DNA of 11,914 nt, taken from the NCBI GenBank assembly GCA_023393045.1, contig JAEWMV010000038.1, positions 1 through 11,914 on the forward strand. The letters run 5' to 3'. Positions 1-7,397 of this stretch are shown here, piece by piece. Source of the DNA: Bacillota bacterium (GTDB lineage: Bacteria > Bacillota > Clostridia > Christensenellales > CAG-138). The position numbers and the translations under genes are program-made. Position 1 is the stretch's first letter. The number at the start of each line of letters is the position of its first letter. The notes under the pieces were generated by a model. The model saw only the letters and a list, made by a program, of their open reading frames with translations, searched no databases and had not been told where the DNA came from.

Positions 1-1008
1 GAGTACGCCCATTCCGTCAGCCCTACGGTGGAAATAGGCGGCACCACGTACGATGTGGAGCTCGTCCCCGTGGACAACGAAAGCTCCAACGACAAGGCCC
101 CCACCGCTGCCGCCAGCCTGGTTTCGGCGGGCTGCTCCGTGGTGCTCGGCTCCTACGGCTCCAGCGTGTCCATGGCGGGCGGCCCCACGTTTGAAGCCGC
201 GGGCATCCCCGTCATCGGCATCACCTGCACGAACCCGCAGGTCACCGAGGGCAACACCTACTACTTCCGCGTTTGCTTCCTCGACCCCTTCCAGGGCCCG
301 GTGCTTGCGAACTACGCCTTTGGCAATCTGGGCGTGACCAAGGCCTACTGCCTCTCGAAGCTGGGTGACGATTACTCCGGCGGACTGGTCAACTACTTTG
401 CCGAGGCCTTTGAGGGTCTGGGCGGCGAAGTGGTGCGCGCCGAGTTCCCCGAGGGCAATTCCGACTTCACCTCCTACATCACCAGCGCCAAGAACGAGGG
501 CTGCGGCGTGTTCTTCTCCCCCGTCTCCACCGAAGCCGCGCAGCTTATCATCAGCGCCGCGGCCGCCCAGGGGCTTAACATCCCCCTGCTGGCCGGCGAC
601 ACGTGGGACAGCAACGTCATCCTCGAGGCCGCCAAGGGTACCGACGTTCAAGTGACCGTCACCACCTTCTACGCCTCGGGCACCAACCCCGAGTTTGAGG
701 CCGGCATCAAGGAATGGATTGCCGCCGACGCCGATCGTTTGAGCAAAAACGGCGGGAACGACACCCTCGCCGCCGTGAGCGTCATGGGCTACGACGCGTA
801 CTTTGTGGCGCTCGAGGCCCTCAAGGCCGCGGGCAGCACTGATGCCGCCGCCGTCAACGAGGCGCTCTGGGGCGTCAGCTATCAGGGTGTTTCCGGCCTG
901 ATCGAGTTTGACGAAACCGGCGACGCCATCGTCTCCACCGCCTACGTCAAGGGCGCGGACAACGCGAATGGCACATGGATGGATATCGGAGCGGTCACCA
1001 TCGACTAA
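1..1008 (+). CDS. livJ: Branched-chain amino-acid ABC transporter, substrate-binding protein (5' truncated)
   Basis: The reading frame is open from base 1, so the N-terminus, including the expected signal peptide or lipobox, lies outside the window; about 335 residues remain of a family usually near 370-400. The protein is a type I periplasmic-binding fold of the LivJ/LivK kind. The ligand-loop region GSYGSSVSMAG is followed by a strand ending GIPVIGITCTNP and then YYFRVCFLDPFQG, a typical LivJ-like order. The hinge and C-terminal lobe follow (GYDAYFVALEALKAAG). In a Gram-positive cell it would be a membrane-anchored lipoprotein that captures the ligand and delivers it to LivHM. It is the first visible gene of the liv operon. 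Codons are strongly C-ending (GCC, GGC, ACC, AAC), more so than in livH-F, which suggests high expression. Branched-chain amino acids are the default ligand; other amino acids, amides or short peptides cannot be excluded. Confidence 0.93.
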   Translation, partial: EYAHSVSPTVEIGGTTYDVELVPVDNESSNDKAPTAAASLVSAGCSVVLGSYGSSVSMAGGPTFEAAGIPVIGITCTNPQVTEGNTYYFRVCFLDPFQGPVLANYAFGNLGVTKAYCLSKLGDDYSGGLVNYFAEAFEGLGGEVVRAEFPEGNSDFTSYITSAKNEGCGVFFSPVSTEAAQLIISAAAAQGLNIPLLAGDTWDSNVILEAAKGTDVQVTVTTFYASGTNPEFEAGIKEWIAADADRLSKNGGNDTLAAVSVMGYDAYFVALEALKAAGSTDAAAVNEALWGVSYQGVSGLIEFDETGDAIVSTAYVKGADNANGTWMDIGAVTID

Positions 1009-1023
1009 ACAGGAACTTGCCAA

Positions 1024-1109
1024 CGCGGCGGGGGTCACCGGCTCCCGCCGCGGTTTGAATTCAACCGTGTCGCCTCAAAAGGGTGCGGACACCGCTTCCT
1101 TTTGAGGCG
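1024..1109 (+). promoter_or_regulatory. Tandem intercistronic hairpins between livJ and livH
   Basis: Three inverted repeats lie in the livJ-livH gap. The first pairs CGCGGCGGG at 1024-1032 with CCCGCCGCG at 1044-1052. The second pairs CGGTT at 1051-1055 with AACCG at 1063-1067; it competes with the first for two bases. The third pairs CGCCTCAAAAGG at 1071-1082 perfectly with CCTTTTGAGGCG at 1098-1109, with an inner GCGG/CCGC stem. None is followed by a proper U-tract, so full termination is unlikely. Such structures between a binding-protein gene and its permease genes are known to stabilise the upstream mRNA or attenuate read-through, giving excess binding protein; that role here is inferred. 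Confidence 0.6.
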
Positions 1110-1131
1110 GCATCAATGGAGGCACAGATCG

Positions 1132-2043
1132 ATGCTTGAATTTTTTCATACCAACCTGCCCTATATCCTTTCCGGCATATCCGTCGGCGGGCAGTACGCG
1201 CTCATCGCCATAGGCTACACGATGGTCTATGGCATTTTGCGCCTCATCAACTTCGCCCACGGCGATGTTTTCATGTGCGCGGGGCTCATGATGATCTATC
1301 TTTCCGCCTCGCTGCCCATGTGGGCGTCCATCCCGCTGGTGCTCATCCTCACGGTGCTGCTGGGTTTTGTCATCGAGCGCGCGGCCTATAAGCCGCTGCG
1401 CACGGCGCCGCGCATGTCCGTGATGATCAGCGCCATCGGCGTATCCTACCTGCTGCAAAACGCCGCACTCTACTTCACCGGCGGCCTCGCCAAAACCTAT
1501 CCGAAGATCCCCTGGCTGTCCCAAAGCGTCGTCATCTGGGACGCAAGCACAAAGATGGTCACGCTCGTCACACCCGTGCTCGCCGTGGTGCTCATCATAT
1601 TGCTGACGCTGCTCATCAAATATACCAAGGTGGGCATGGCCATGCGCGCCGTTTCCCGGGATTTTGAAACCAGCCAGCTCATGGGCATCAAGATCAACTC
1701 CGTGATTTCGGCCACCTTCATCATCGGCTCCCTGCTCGCGGCCGTGGGCAGTTTGCTCTATTTCACCAATTACGATTCCGTGGTGCCCACCTCCGGCGCA
1801 ATGCCCGGCCTCAAGTGCTTCGTGGCGGCGGTGTTCGGCGGCATAGGCTCCATCCCCGGCGCGGTCGTGGGCGCGTTTATCATAGGCATCTGCGAAAACA
1901 TCCTCAAGGGCGGCGCGGATATCTTCGGCTTTGGCAACAGCTGGACAACGTTTTCGGACGCCTTCACCTTCGCGCTTCTCATCATCATACTTGTGGTCAA
2001 ACCTACGGGGCTTTTCGGTGAAAAAGCCACGGATAAGGTCTGA
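1132..2043 (+). CDS. livH: Branched-chain amino-acid ABC transporter permease LivH
   Basis: This 303-residue, very hydrophobic protein is an inner-membrane permease that pairs with LivM to form the translocation channel. The start is the ATG at 1132, preceded by GGAGG at 1118-1122 with a 9-nt spacer; an upstream in-frame TTG at 1102 lies in the hairpin region and adds only a non-hydrophobic tail. Family hallmarks are the N-terminal GGQYALIAIGYTMVYGILR segment running into INFAHGD, the cytoplasmic loop GMAMRAVSRDFETSQLMGI that contacts the ATPases, and the C-terminal FVAAVFGGIGSIPGAVVGA segment. About eight membrane segments are visible. Length is normal for LivH (about 290-310). It is followed 12 nt later by livM in the same operon. 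Confidence 0.96.
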   Translation: MLEFFHTNLPYILSGISVGGQYALIAIGYTMVYGILRLINFAHGDVFMCAGLMMIYLSASLPMWASIPLVLILTVLLGFVIERAAYKPLRTAPRMSVMISAIGVSYLLQNAALYFTGGLAKTYPKIPWLSQSVVIWDASTKMVTLVTPVLAVVLIILLTLLIKYTKVGMAMRAVSRDFETSQLMGIKINSVISATFIIGSLLAAVGSLLYFTNYDSVVPTSGAMPGLKCFVAAVFGGIGSIPGAVVGAFIIGICENILKGGADIFGFGNSWTTFSDAFTFALLIIILVVKPTGLFGEKATDKV

Positions 2044-2055
2044 GGGGTGAGGACG

Positions 2056-3186
2056 ATGGAAAAGAAAAACAAGGCCGGCCTCTGGCTCATCTTCGGGCTC
2101 ATCGCCCTCATCTATATCGTGGTCGTCGTGCTGGAAATGACGGTCAACGCCAACCACATCGTGTTCACGGTGCTCAAGAAGGGGGCCATTTACTCGCTGG
2201 TGGCGGTGTCCATGAACCTCTTAAACGGCTTCACGGGGCTTTTCTCCCTGGGGCAGGCGGGCTTCATGCTCATCGGCGCCTACACCTACGCCGTGCTGAC
2301 CATCCCCGTGGACGTGAAAGCCTCCGACATCGTGTATAAATACTATGAATGCGCCGTGAACTTCGACACGGGCCTCATCGTGGGGCTCATCTGCGCGGGG
2401 CTTGTCGCCGCGGCTTTCGCGGCGCTCATCGGCCTGCCGGTGCTGCGGTTGAAGTCGGACTACCTCGCCATCGCCACGCTGGGCTTTGCGGAAATCATCC
2501 GGGCGTTCTTCCAGTGGGGCGCGATGGGTCCCATCACCAACGGCGCGAATATGCTGCGCAATTATATCGATCTTGGCGATGTCAAGATTCCCTTCACGGA
2601 CATCCCCTTCCCGCCCACGACCTTTGTGTTCCTCGTGGCGGGCATATGCGTGGCGGTGATACTGCTGCTCATCCACTCCTCCTACGGCCGGGCCTTCAAG
2701 GCGATACGGGACGACGAGGTTGCGGCGGAAGCGATGGGCATCAACCTCTTCAAGCACAAGGAGATGAGCTTTGTCATCAGCTCCTTCTTCGCGGGTGTTT
2801 CCGGCGCGCTGCTTGCCATGTACCAGTTCACCATCAACGCCGCGCAGTTCAAGAGCGCCATGACCTATGAGATACTTTTGATCGTCGTCATCGGCGGGAT
2901 CGGCTCCGTTTCCGGCTCGTGCATCGCAAGCTTCCTCTTCATCGCCGCCTCCGAATGGTGGCTGCGCGGGCTTGATATGGGCAAATTCCTCGGCATCAGC
3001 GCCGAATCGCTCTTCCGCTCGGGTTTTCGCAAGTTCGTGTTCTCCGTGATCATCATGCTCATCGTGCTCTTCTTCTCCCGCGGCCTGATGGGCGATAAAG
3101 AGCTTTCCTTCAAGGCGCTCGCCTCACTTTTCCGGCGAAAGCCCAAGATGGCCAACGCGGCGAAAGGAGGCGGTGAGGATGCCTGA
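2056..3186 (+). CDS. livM: Branched-chain amino-acid ABC transporter permease LivM
   Basis: This 376-residue second permease is the partner of LivH. The ATG at 2056 is chosen because AGGGG at 2043-2047, overlapping the livH stop, sits 8 nt upstream; a GTG at 2047 would overlap that site. Hallmarks are NLLNGFTGLFSLGQAGFM near the N-terminus, RLKSDYLAIATLGFAEIIR in the middle, the ATPase-coupling loop GRAFKAIRDDEVAAEAMGI and the late VVIGGIGSVSGS segment. A hydrophilic stretch rich in charged and aromatic residues (KASDIVYKYYECAVNFD) lies between early membrane segments, probably an external loop. The C-terminal tail is basic and cytoplasmic. It overlaps livG by 8 nt, implying translational coupling. 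Confidence 0.95.
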   Translation: MEKKNKAGLWLIFGLIALIYIVVVVLEMTVNANHIVFTVLKKGAIYSLVAVSMNLLNGFTGLFSLGQAGFMLIGAYTYAVLTIPVDVKASDIVYKYYECAVNFDTGLIVGLICAGLVAAAFAALIGLPVLRLKSDYLAIATLGFAEIIRAFFQWGAMGPITNGANMLRNYIDLGDVKIPFTDIPFPPTTFVFLVAGICVAVILLLIHSSYGRAFKAIRDDEVAAEAMGINLFKHKEMSFVISSFFAGVSGALLAMYQFTINAAQFKSAMTYEILLIVVIGGIGSVSGSCIASFLFIAASEWWLRGLDMGKFLGISAESLFRSGFRKFVFSVIIMLIVLFFSRGLMGDKELSFKALASLFRRKPKMANAAKGGGEDA

Positions 3187-4018
3187 GAACGTTTTGCGCC
3201 TTGAGGATGTAACCATGCAGTTTGGCGGCGTGGTGGCCGTCAACAACCTTTCCCTCGAAGTGAACCGGGGCGAGATCGTCGCGCTCATCGGCCCCAACGG
3301 GGCGGGCAAGACGACCGCGTTCAACTGCGTCACGGGCGTGTATGAGCCCACCAATGGCGCGGTGCGCTTCAACGGCCGCACGATCGTCGCCAACCACCCG
3401 CGCGGCAAAATGAAAAAGCTCTATATGGGCGAAAACGCAAAGAAATATACGGGCGTAAAAACCGTTGACCCCACGCCGGATCAGATCACGAAGCTCGGCA
3501 TCGCGCGCACGTTCCAGAACATACGGCTGTGGAAGAGCATGACGGTGTTTGACAACGTGCTCACCGCCAAGCACATGCGGGCGCAGCACAACGTGTTTTC
3601 CGCAACGCTTCGCATTTCCCATAAAGAAGAACAGCGCATGCGCGAGGAGACGGCGGCGCTCCTTGCGGAGCAGAACCTTTTGCAGTACGCGGACGATTTG
3701 GCGGTAAGCCTGCCCTACGGGCTCCAGCGCCGCCTTGAGATCGCCCGCGCGCTTGCGACCGACCCCACGCTGCTGCTGCTCGACGAGCCCGCGGCGGGCA
3801 TGAATCCGCAGGAGACGAAGGAGCTTGGGGAATTCATCGTGCAGATCAAGGATAAATACAAGCTGACGGTCTTTATGATCGAGCATCACATGGACCTCGT
3901 GATGCAGTTTTCCGACCGCATCTACGTGATAGACTTCGGGAAGCTCATAAGCTCCGGCACGCCCGCCGTAGTGCAGGCCGACCCGGACGTCATCAACGCG
4001 TATCTGGGGGTGAGCTGA
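3179..4018 (+). CDS. livG: Branched-chain amino-acid ABC transporter ATPase LivG
   Basis: This 279-residue ATPase subunit powers uptake together with LivF at the cytoplasmic face of LivHM. The ATG at 3179 is chosen because GGAGG at 3166-3170 lies 8 nt upstream; a GTG at 3173 is too close to it. Motifs: Walker A GPNGAGKTT (residues 38-46), Q-loop Q113 in RTFQNIRLW, signature region LPYGLQRRLEIARAL (178-192; LivG proteins carry a diverged LSGGQ), Walker B LLLLDEP (198-204) with catalytic Glu203, and switch His236 in IEHHMD. The LivG-type ending (INAYLG) is present. It is about 24 residues longer than E. coli LivG because of a lysine-rich insertion at about 72-100, before the Q-loop. It overlaps livM by 8 nt and livF by 1 nt. 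Confidence 0.96.
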   Translation: MPENVLRLEDVTMQFGGVVAVNNLSLEVNRGEIVALIGPNGAGKTTAFNCVTGVYEPTNGAVRFNGRTIVANHPRGKMKKLYMGENAKKYTGVKTVDPTPDQITKLGIARTFQNIRLWKSMTVFDNVLTAKHMRAQHNVFSATLRISHKEEQRMREETAALLAEQNLLQYADDLAVSLPYGLQRRLEIARALATDPTLLLLDEPAAGMNPQETKELGEFIVQIKDKYKLTVFMIEHHMDLVMQFSDRIYVIDFGKLISSGTPAVVQADPDVINAYLGVS

Positions 4019-4728
4019 TGGGCGACATCATACTGAGCATCAAGGACTTGAAGGTCAACTACGGCGGAATCGAGGCCGTAAAGGGCATCTCTTTCGACGT
4101 GCCAAAGGGGGATATCGTCACCCTCATCGGCGCCAACGGCGCGGGCAAAAGCTCCACGCTGCGCGCGATTGCGGGGCTGGTGAAGCCCAAGGGAGGCTCC
4201 GTCGAGTTTGAGGGCGAGGCCATCACCGGCAAGGACGCGGCCTCCATCGTCAAGCGGGGCATCACGCTCGTGCCCGAGGGGCGGCGCATTTTTCCCGACC
4301 TGACGGTCGTAGAGAACCTTCGCGTGGGCGCGTATATGCGAAGCGACGACATCACCCCCGACATCAACTGGGTGTATGAACTTTTCCCGCGCCTGAAGGA
4401 GCGCTCCTGGCAGGCGGGCGGCACTTTATCCGGCGGAGAGCAGCAGATGCTCGCCGTGGGCCGCGCGCTCATGAGCCGTCCGAAGCTGATGATGATGGAC
4501 GAACCTTCTCTGGGCCTCGCGCCGCTCATCGTGCGCGACATATTCAGCATTATCAAGGAGATAAACCGCCGCGGCGTGACGATCCTCCTCATCGAGCAAA
4601 ACGCCAACATGGCTCTTTCCACCGCCCACACGGGCTATGTGCTCGAGACCGGGCGCGTCACCATGACCGGCCCAGGCCGTGAGCTTTTGAACAACGAGGC
4701 GGTCAAAGCCGCGTATCTGGGGACGTAA
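4018..4728 (+). CDS. livF: Branched-chain amino-acid ABC transporter ATPase LivF
   Basis: This 236-residue second ATPase forms the nucleotide-binding pair with LivG. Its ATG overlaps the livG TGA by one base, and GGGGG at 4006-4010 lies 7 nt upstream. Motifs: Walker A GANGAGKSS (38-46), the LivF-typical Q-loop region VPEGRRIFPDLTVVENL (85-101), signature LSGGEQQMLAVGRAL (137-151), Walker B LMMMDEP (157-163), and IEQN (192-195) where most ABC ATPases have the switch histidine; this glutamine is normal for LivF. Length is typical (about 235). It is the last gene of the operon, and a terminator follows 72 nt downstream. Confidence 0.96.
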   Translation: MGDIILSIKDLKVNYGGIEAVKGISFDVPKGDIVTLIGANGAGKSSTLRAIAGLVKPKGGSVEFEGEAITGKDAASIVKRGITLVPEGRRIFPDLTVVENLRVGAYMRSDDITPDINWVYELFPRLKERSWQAGGTLSGGEQQMLAVGRALMSRPKLMMMDEPSLGLAPLIVRDIFSIIKEINRRGVTILLIEQNANMALSTAHTGYVLETGRVTMTGPGRELLNNEAVKAAYLGT

Positions 4729-4800
4729 GGCCGCTACCCCACCTTGAATCGGATAAGCAAAGCCCGCCCGAAGTGTGGCTGTCATAGGGAACTCTCGGAA

Positions 4801-4829
4801 GGTAGCAGGTTTTAACCTGCTGCCTTTTT
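4801..4829 (+). terminator. Intrinsic terminator of the liv operon
   Basis: GGTAGCAGGT (4801-4810) pairs with ACCTGCTGCC (4815-4824), ten pairs including one G-U, around a TTTA loop, and is followed directly by TTTTT (4825-4829). It lies 72 nt after the livF stop and reads in the operon direction. Confidence 0.88.
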
Positions 4830-5069
4830 GTTCGCGCAAGCATAGCCTTTTGATATCAAAATGCAGCTTGCTGGGGCAAGCCCAGTCCCCTATGTTATAA
4901 TGACCATGGACAAACCATCATAGAGGGGAACACTTTTTCAGAAGTGTTCCCCTCTTCACGTTATATCAAGTAGTTCTCTACGCCATCCACCCCGGACGGC
5001 GGGCTTTGTATTATGCGCCCTCGCCCCGCCGTTCCCGTTATGTTATACTCTTGAGCGGAGGTGATCAGC
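4830..5069. other. Non-coding gap with TATAAT box and long perfect stem-loop
   Basis: No credible gene is seen here. TATAAT at 4896-4901 matches a -10 box, but the best TTG-type -35 (TTGCTG, 4868-4873) is 22 nt away, too far. AGAGGGGAACACTT (4922-4935) pairs perfectly with AAGTGTTCCCCTCT (4942-4955) around a 6-nt loop, with no U-tract after it. CATAGGGAACT (4783-4793, just before the liv terminator) is an inverted, one-mismatch match to AGTCCCCTATG (4884-4894), and CATAGAGGGGAACACT at 4918-4933 is a third related copy. A weak ACGGCGGG/CCCGCCGT pairing spans 4996-5032, and TATACT at 5044-5049 lacks a -35. The stem-loop could be the remnant of a small mobile repeat or a structured RNA; this is not resolved. 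Confidence 0.5.
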
Positions 5070-6113
5070 ATGCGACCTATCCGTGCAGTCGAACTCTTGA
5101 TCGAAAAGATCAAAAAGGATTATCCGAACGACGTATCCGCGGTGGTCGTCATGGGTTCCGCGCTCTACGGGGACACGCACAGCCGCTCCGATATCGACAT
5201 GTACTTTGTGCCCAAGACCGAACGGGCGAAGGCGCTTTGCTTCACGTTCATCATAGACGGCATCGGCTTCGACTTCTGGGGCATCTCATGGGAGAGGCTT
5301 GCGCGCATTGCCGGCCGTGAGGAGCGCATCGCGTCGATCATCACGGAGGGCAGGCCGCTCTATTTCGGCTCCGACGAGGATAAAGCGCGCTTTGAAGCGC
5401 TCCGCAAGAAGGCGCTGGACACGGGCGATATCGGGGCGTTCATCAAAAAGGCGGACGCCAAGCTCGACGAAGCCTACCGCGACTATTTTAAGCTGAGCGC
5501 CGCGCAGACCCTCTCCGACGCGCGCAAAAGCGCGCTGCACCTCATCTATGACGTCACGGATGCGCTCGCGCTTCTCAATCGCACGCCCGTCAGGCGCGGC
5601 CGCAAGCGGCTCAAGGCGGAAATACTCGCCATGTCCCTCGTGCCAGAGAATTTTTCATCGCTCTACGACACGGTGTTTTATAGCGGCGACATAGCGAAAA
5701 TGCGCCGCGCGTACGGGGAATTGCTCGCCAACACGCAGGCGCTCGTTGACCGGGAAGCGCAAAAAGCGTCCCCGCCCCGCGCGTTTGGGGACGCGATGGA
5801 CGGCTTCTACGAGGAACTCATCAACTGCTACAACAAGATTTACCGCGCGTGCGAAACGGGCGACCCCGTCACCGCGCTCTTTGCCGCCGTGGAGATGGCG
5901 CATGAAATTGAGCAAGGCTTTTGCAGCACGGGCATATCCCCCGCCGCACTGCCCGACCTTGTGGGCGCGTACGACCAGGGCGGCCTGCCCGCGTTCGTCG
6001 CGGCCGCAAGGGAGCATCAGCTTTGCTTTGAGGCGCTGCTTGATAAACAAGCCGTACCCGTGCGCACCTTCGCGGACTTCGACGCGCTGGAAAAGTATCT
6101 GGCCGCGCTCTGA
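5070..6113 (+). CDS. Stand-alone nucleotidyltransferase-fold protein
   Basis: A 347-residue soluble protein. The ATG at 5070 is preceded by GGAGG (5057-5061) with an 8-nt spacer; a GTG at 5061 overlaps that site and is rejected. Residues 27-45 hold the Pol-beta superfamily motif: VMGSALYGD followed by SRSDIDMYF. Gly29-Ser30 and Asp41/Asp43 would bind nucleotide and metal, and Asp68 in GFDFWGI is a candidate third carboxylate. The remainder (about 95-340) is mainly helical with no motif I can name, perhaps a substrate-binding or HEPN-like helical domain. The family includes antibiotic nucleotidyltransferases, MNT antitoxins and uncharacterised housekeeping forms. With no HEPN toxin or resistance gene next to it, the substrate is unknown. 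Composition matches the GC-rich flanks, and it is probably monocistronic. Confidence 0.8.
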   Translation: MRPIRAVELLIEKIKKDYPNDVSAVVVMGSALYGDTHSRSDIDMYFVPKTERAKALCFTFIIDGIGFDFWGISWERLARIAGREERIASIITEGRPLYFGSDEDKARFEALRKKALDTGDIGAFIKKADAKLDEAYRDYFKLSAAQTLSDARKSALHLIYDVTDALALLNRTPVRRGRKRLKAEILAMSLVPENFSSLYDTVFYSGDIAKMRRAYGELLANTQALVDREAQKASPPRAFGDAMDGFYEELINCYNKIYRACETGDPVTALFAAVEMAHEIEQGFCSTGISPAALPDLVGAYDQGGLPAFVAAAREHQLCFEALLDKQAVPVRTFADFDALEKYLAAL

Positions 6114-6253
6114 GGCGCTGCCGCAAAATGCCCCGACGTCGTCGGTTTGCCGGGGGTACTGATAAAGAATATCCTTCTTCTGTAAAGTAAACAATTCCGG
6201 TCAAGAAAAAGAAAAGGCAGCTATGCTATCCTGTTGGGCGAGGGGGTGAGAGG

Positions 6254-7162
6254 ATGAATCAGGCGGAAACGGCGCTGGCGGTGCAAAAGGCGCAGGAATA
6301 CATTGAGCGGCACATGCGCGAGAAAATCACGCTGAAACAGTTGGCCAACGCGGCGGGATATTCCCCGTGGCATGTCGTGAAGGCGTTCAAGCACCACACC
6401 GGCCGCACGCCGTTCGAATACATCCGCTTGCTGAGGCTCACGGGCGCCGCGCTCAGACTGCGCGATGAAAAGCCGCGGATCCTCGACGTTGCGCTGGACT
6501 TCGTTTTCGATTCCCACGAAGGCTTCACGCGCGCGTTCACGAAGGAATTCGGGCTTTCCCCAAAGGCATACAGCAAAAGCGCGCCGCCGATCCAGCTTTT
6601 CATGCCCGAAAAAGTTTACAGCGTTTATCTTGCGCTCAAAAAAGGAGGAAGTATTATGTCTGAAAAAATGCCGGCCAGGACGGTGTTCGTGCAGGTGGTC
6701 GAGCGCCCGGCGAGGAAGGTGCTGCTCAAGCGCGGCAAAAAAGCGGAGCATTATTTCGAGTACTGTGAGGAGGTCGGCTGCGACGTGTGGCCGCTGCTCA
6801 CCAGCGTGAAGGAAGCCCTCTACGAGCCCATCGGCATGTGGCTGCCGCAGCACCTCATCAAACCCGGCACGTCCAAATACGTGCAGGGCGTGGAGCTGCC
6901 GCTCGATTACGCAAACGCCGTGCCCGAGGGGTTGGAGCTCATCGAGCTGCCGCCCTGCAAAATGATGATATTCCAGGGCGAGCCGTATGACGACGAGAAC
7001 TTCATGGAGGAAATCGGCGCCATCTGGGAGACGATCGATCAATACGACCCTACGCTTTACGGCTTCGAGTGGGCGCCGGAGGCCGCGCCGCGCTTCCAGC
7101 TCGCGCCCATGGGCTACCGCGGGTATATCGAAGCGAGGCCGGTGAAGGAAGCGGGGAAGTAA
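6254..7162 (+). CDS. AraC-family regulator with C-terminal GyrI-like effector domain
   Basis: A 302-residue DNA-binding regulator. AGGGGG at 6241-6246 lies 7 nt before the ATG. Residues 8-108 form the AraC-type double helix-turn-helix: first ITLKQLANAAGYSPWHVVKAF, then ILDVALDFVFDSHEGFTRAF ending in the signature FGLSPKAY. Residues 137-298 form a GyrI-like (SOUL/BmrR-C-type) small-molecule-binding domain, with WLPQHLIKPGTSKYVQGVE in the middle and the terminal strand RGYIEARPV, whose acidic residue commonly contacts cationic ligands. This HTH-first architecture is that of Rob-like regulators. The ligand is unknown. The linker carries a strong internal ribosome binding site and ATG (see the separate entry). 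It is followed by a terminator at 7202-7227. Confidence 0.92.
   Translation: MNQAETALAVQKAQEYIERHMREKITLKQLANAAGYSPWHVVKAFKHHTGRTPFEYIRLLRLTGAALRLRDEKPRILDVALDFVFDSHEGFTRAFTKEFGLSPKAYSKSAPPIQLFMPEKVYSVYLALKKGGSIMSEKMPARTVFVQVVERPARKVLLKRGKKAEHYFEYCEEVGCDVWPLLTSVKEALYEPIGMWLPQHLIKPGTSKYVQGVELPLDYANAVPEGLELIELPPCKMMIFQGEPYDDENFMEEIGAIWETIDQYDPTLYGFEWAPEAAPRFQLAPMGYRGYIEARPVKEAGK
6641..7162 (+). other. Internal ribosome binding site and in-frame start for a free GyrI-like domain
   Basis: Inside the AraC-GyrI gene, AAAGGAGG (6641-6648) precedes an in-frame ATG at 6656 by 7 nt. This is at least as good a site as the gene's own start. Translation from it would give a 168-residue protein beginning MSEKMPARTV, which is exactly the GyrI-like domain without the DNA-binding half. 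The site falls in the inter-domain linker (KKGGSIM). It suggests either a second product from one mRNA or a recent fusion of two genes. The sequence shows the site; use of the site is inferred. Confidence 0.55.
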
Positions 7163-7201
7163 GGGAATCAAATGCGCGGCGTTGCCGCGAAGGATGGAGG
7201 G

Positions 7202-7227
7202 AACCGCGCCGGGAGGCGCGGTTTTTT
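7202..7227 (+). terminator. Intrinsic terminator after the AraC-GyrI gene
   Basis: AACCGCGCC (7202-7210) pairs perfectly with GGCGCGGTT (7215-7223) around a GGGA loop, with TTTTTT at 7222-7227. It also marks the left edge of the AT-rich stretch. A smaller CGCGGC/GCCGCG hairpin (7175-7189) precedes it. Confidence 0.92.
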
Positions 7228-7266
7228 CTGTTTTCGATAAAACATGTGTAGATTCACGGAATACTC

Positions 7267-7294
7267 TTGTCTTTTTCAGAAAAATTGATAAAAT
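7267..7294 (+). promoter_or_regulatory. Candidate promoter of the membrane-protein gene
   Basis: TTGTCT (7267-7272) and TAAAAT (7289-7294) are spaced 16 nt apart. TTGATA (7285-7290) with TATAGT (7306-7311), 15 nt apart, is an alternative. The AT-richness of this gap makes chance matches likely, so neither is firm. Confidence 0.35.
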
Positions 7295-7397
7295 ATGGTT
7301 ATAAATATAGTTATTTGTTAGCCAAACGAGTTGCGAGTAGATTAGATCAATAATTTAATTTTAACATGATAGATATAAACCTCAAGGAACAGATATC

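Noticed and set aside
1075..2157. Long minus-strand ORF (360 codons) opposite livH, and similar long antisense frames opposite livM, livG, AraC and GGDEF genes
   Set aside because: Their products are rich in His, Arg, Asp and Gly with no fold, lie fully opposite well-supported genes, and are the expected by-product of high third-position GC.
4922..4955. Perfect stem-loop as a second terminator for the liv operon
   Set aside because: It is followed by TCACGTTATA, with no U-tract on either strand, and a proper terminator already exists at 4801-4829.
5044..5049. TATACT as the -10 box of the nucleotidyltransferase gene
   Set aside because: The position 17 nt upstream reads TCGCCC, not a -35, and transcription would begin inside the ribosome binding site.
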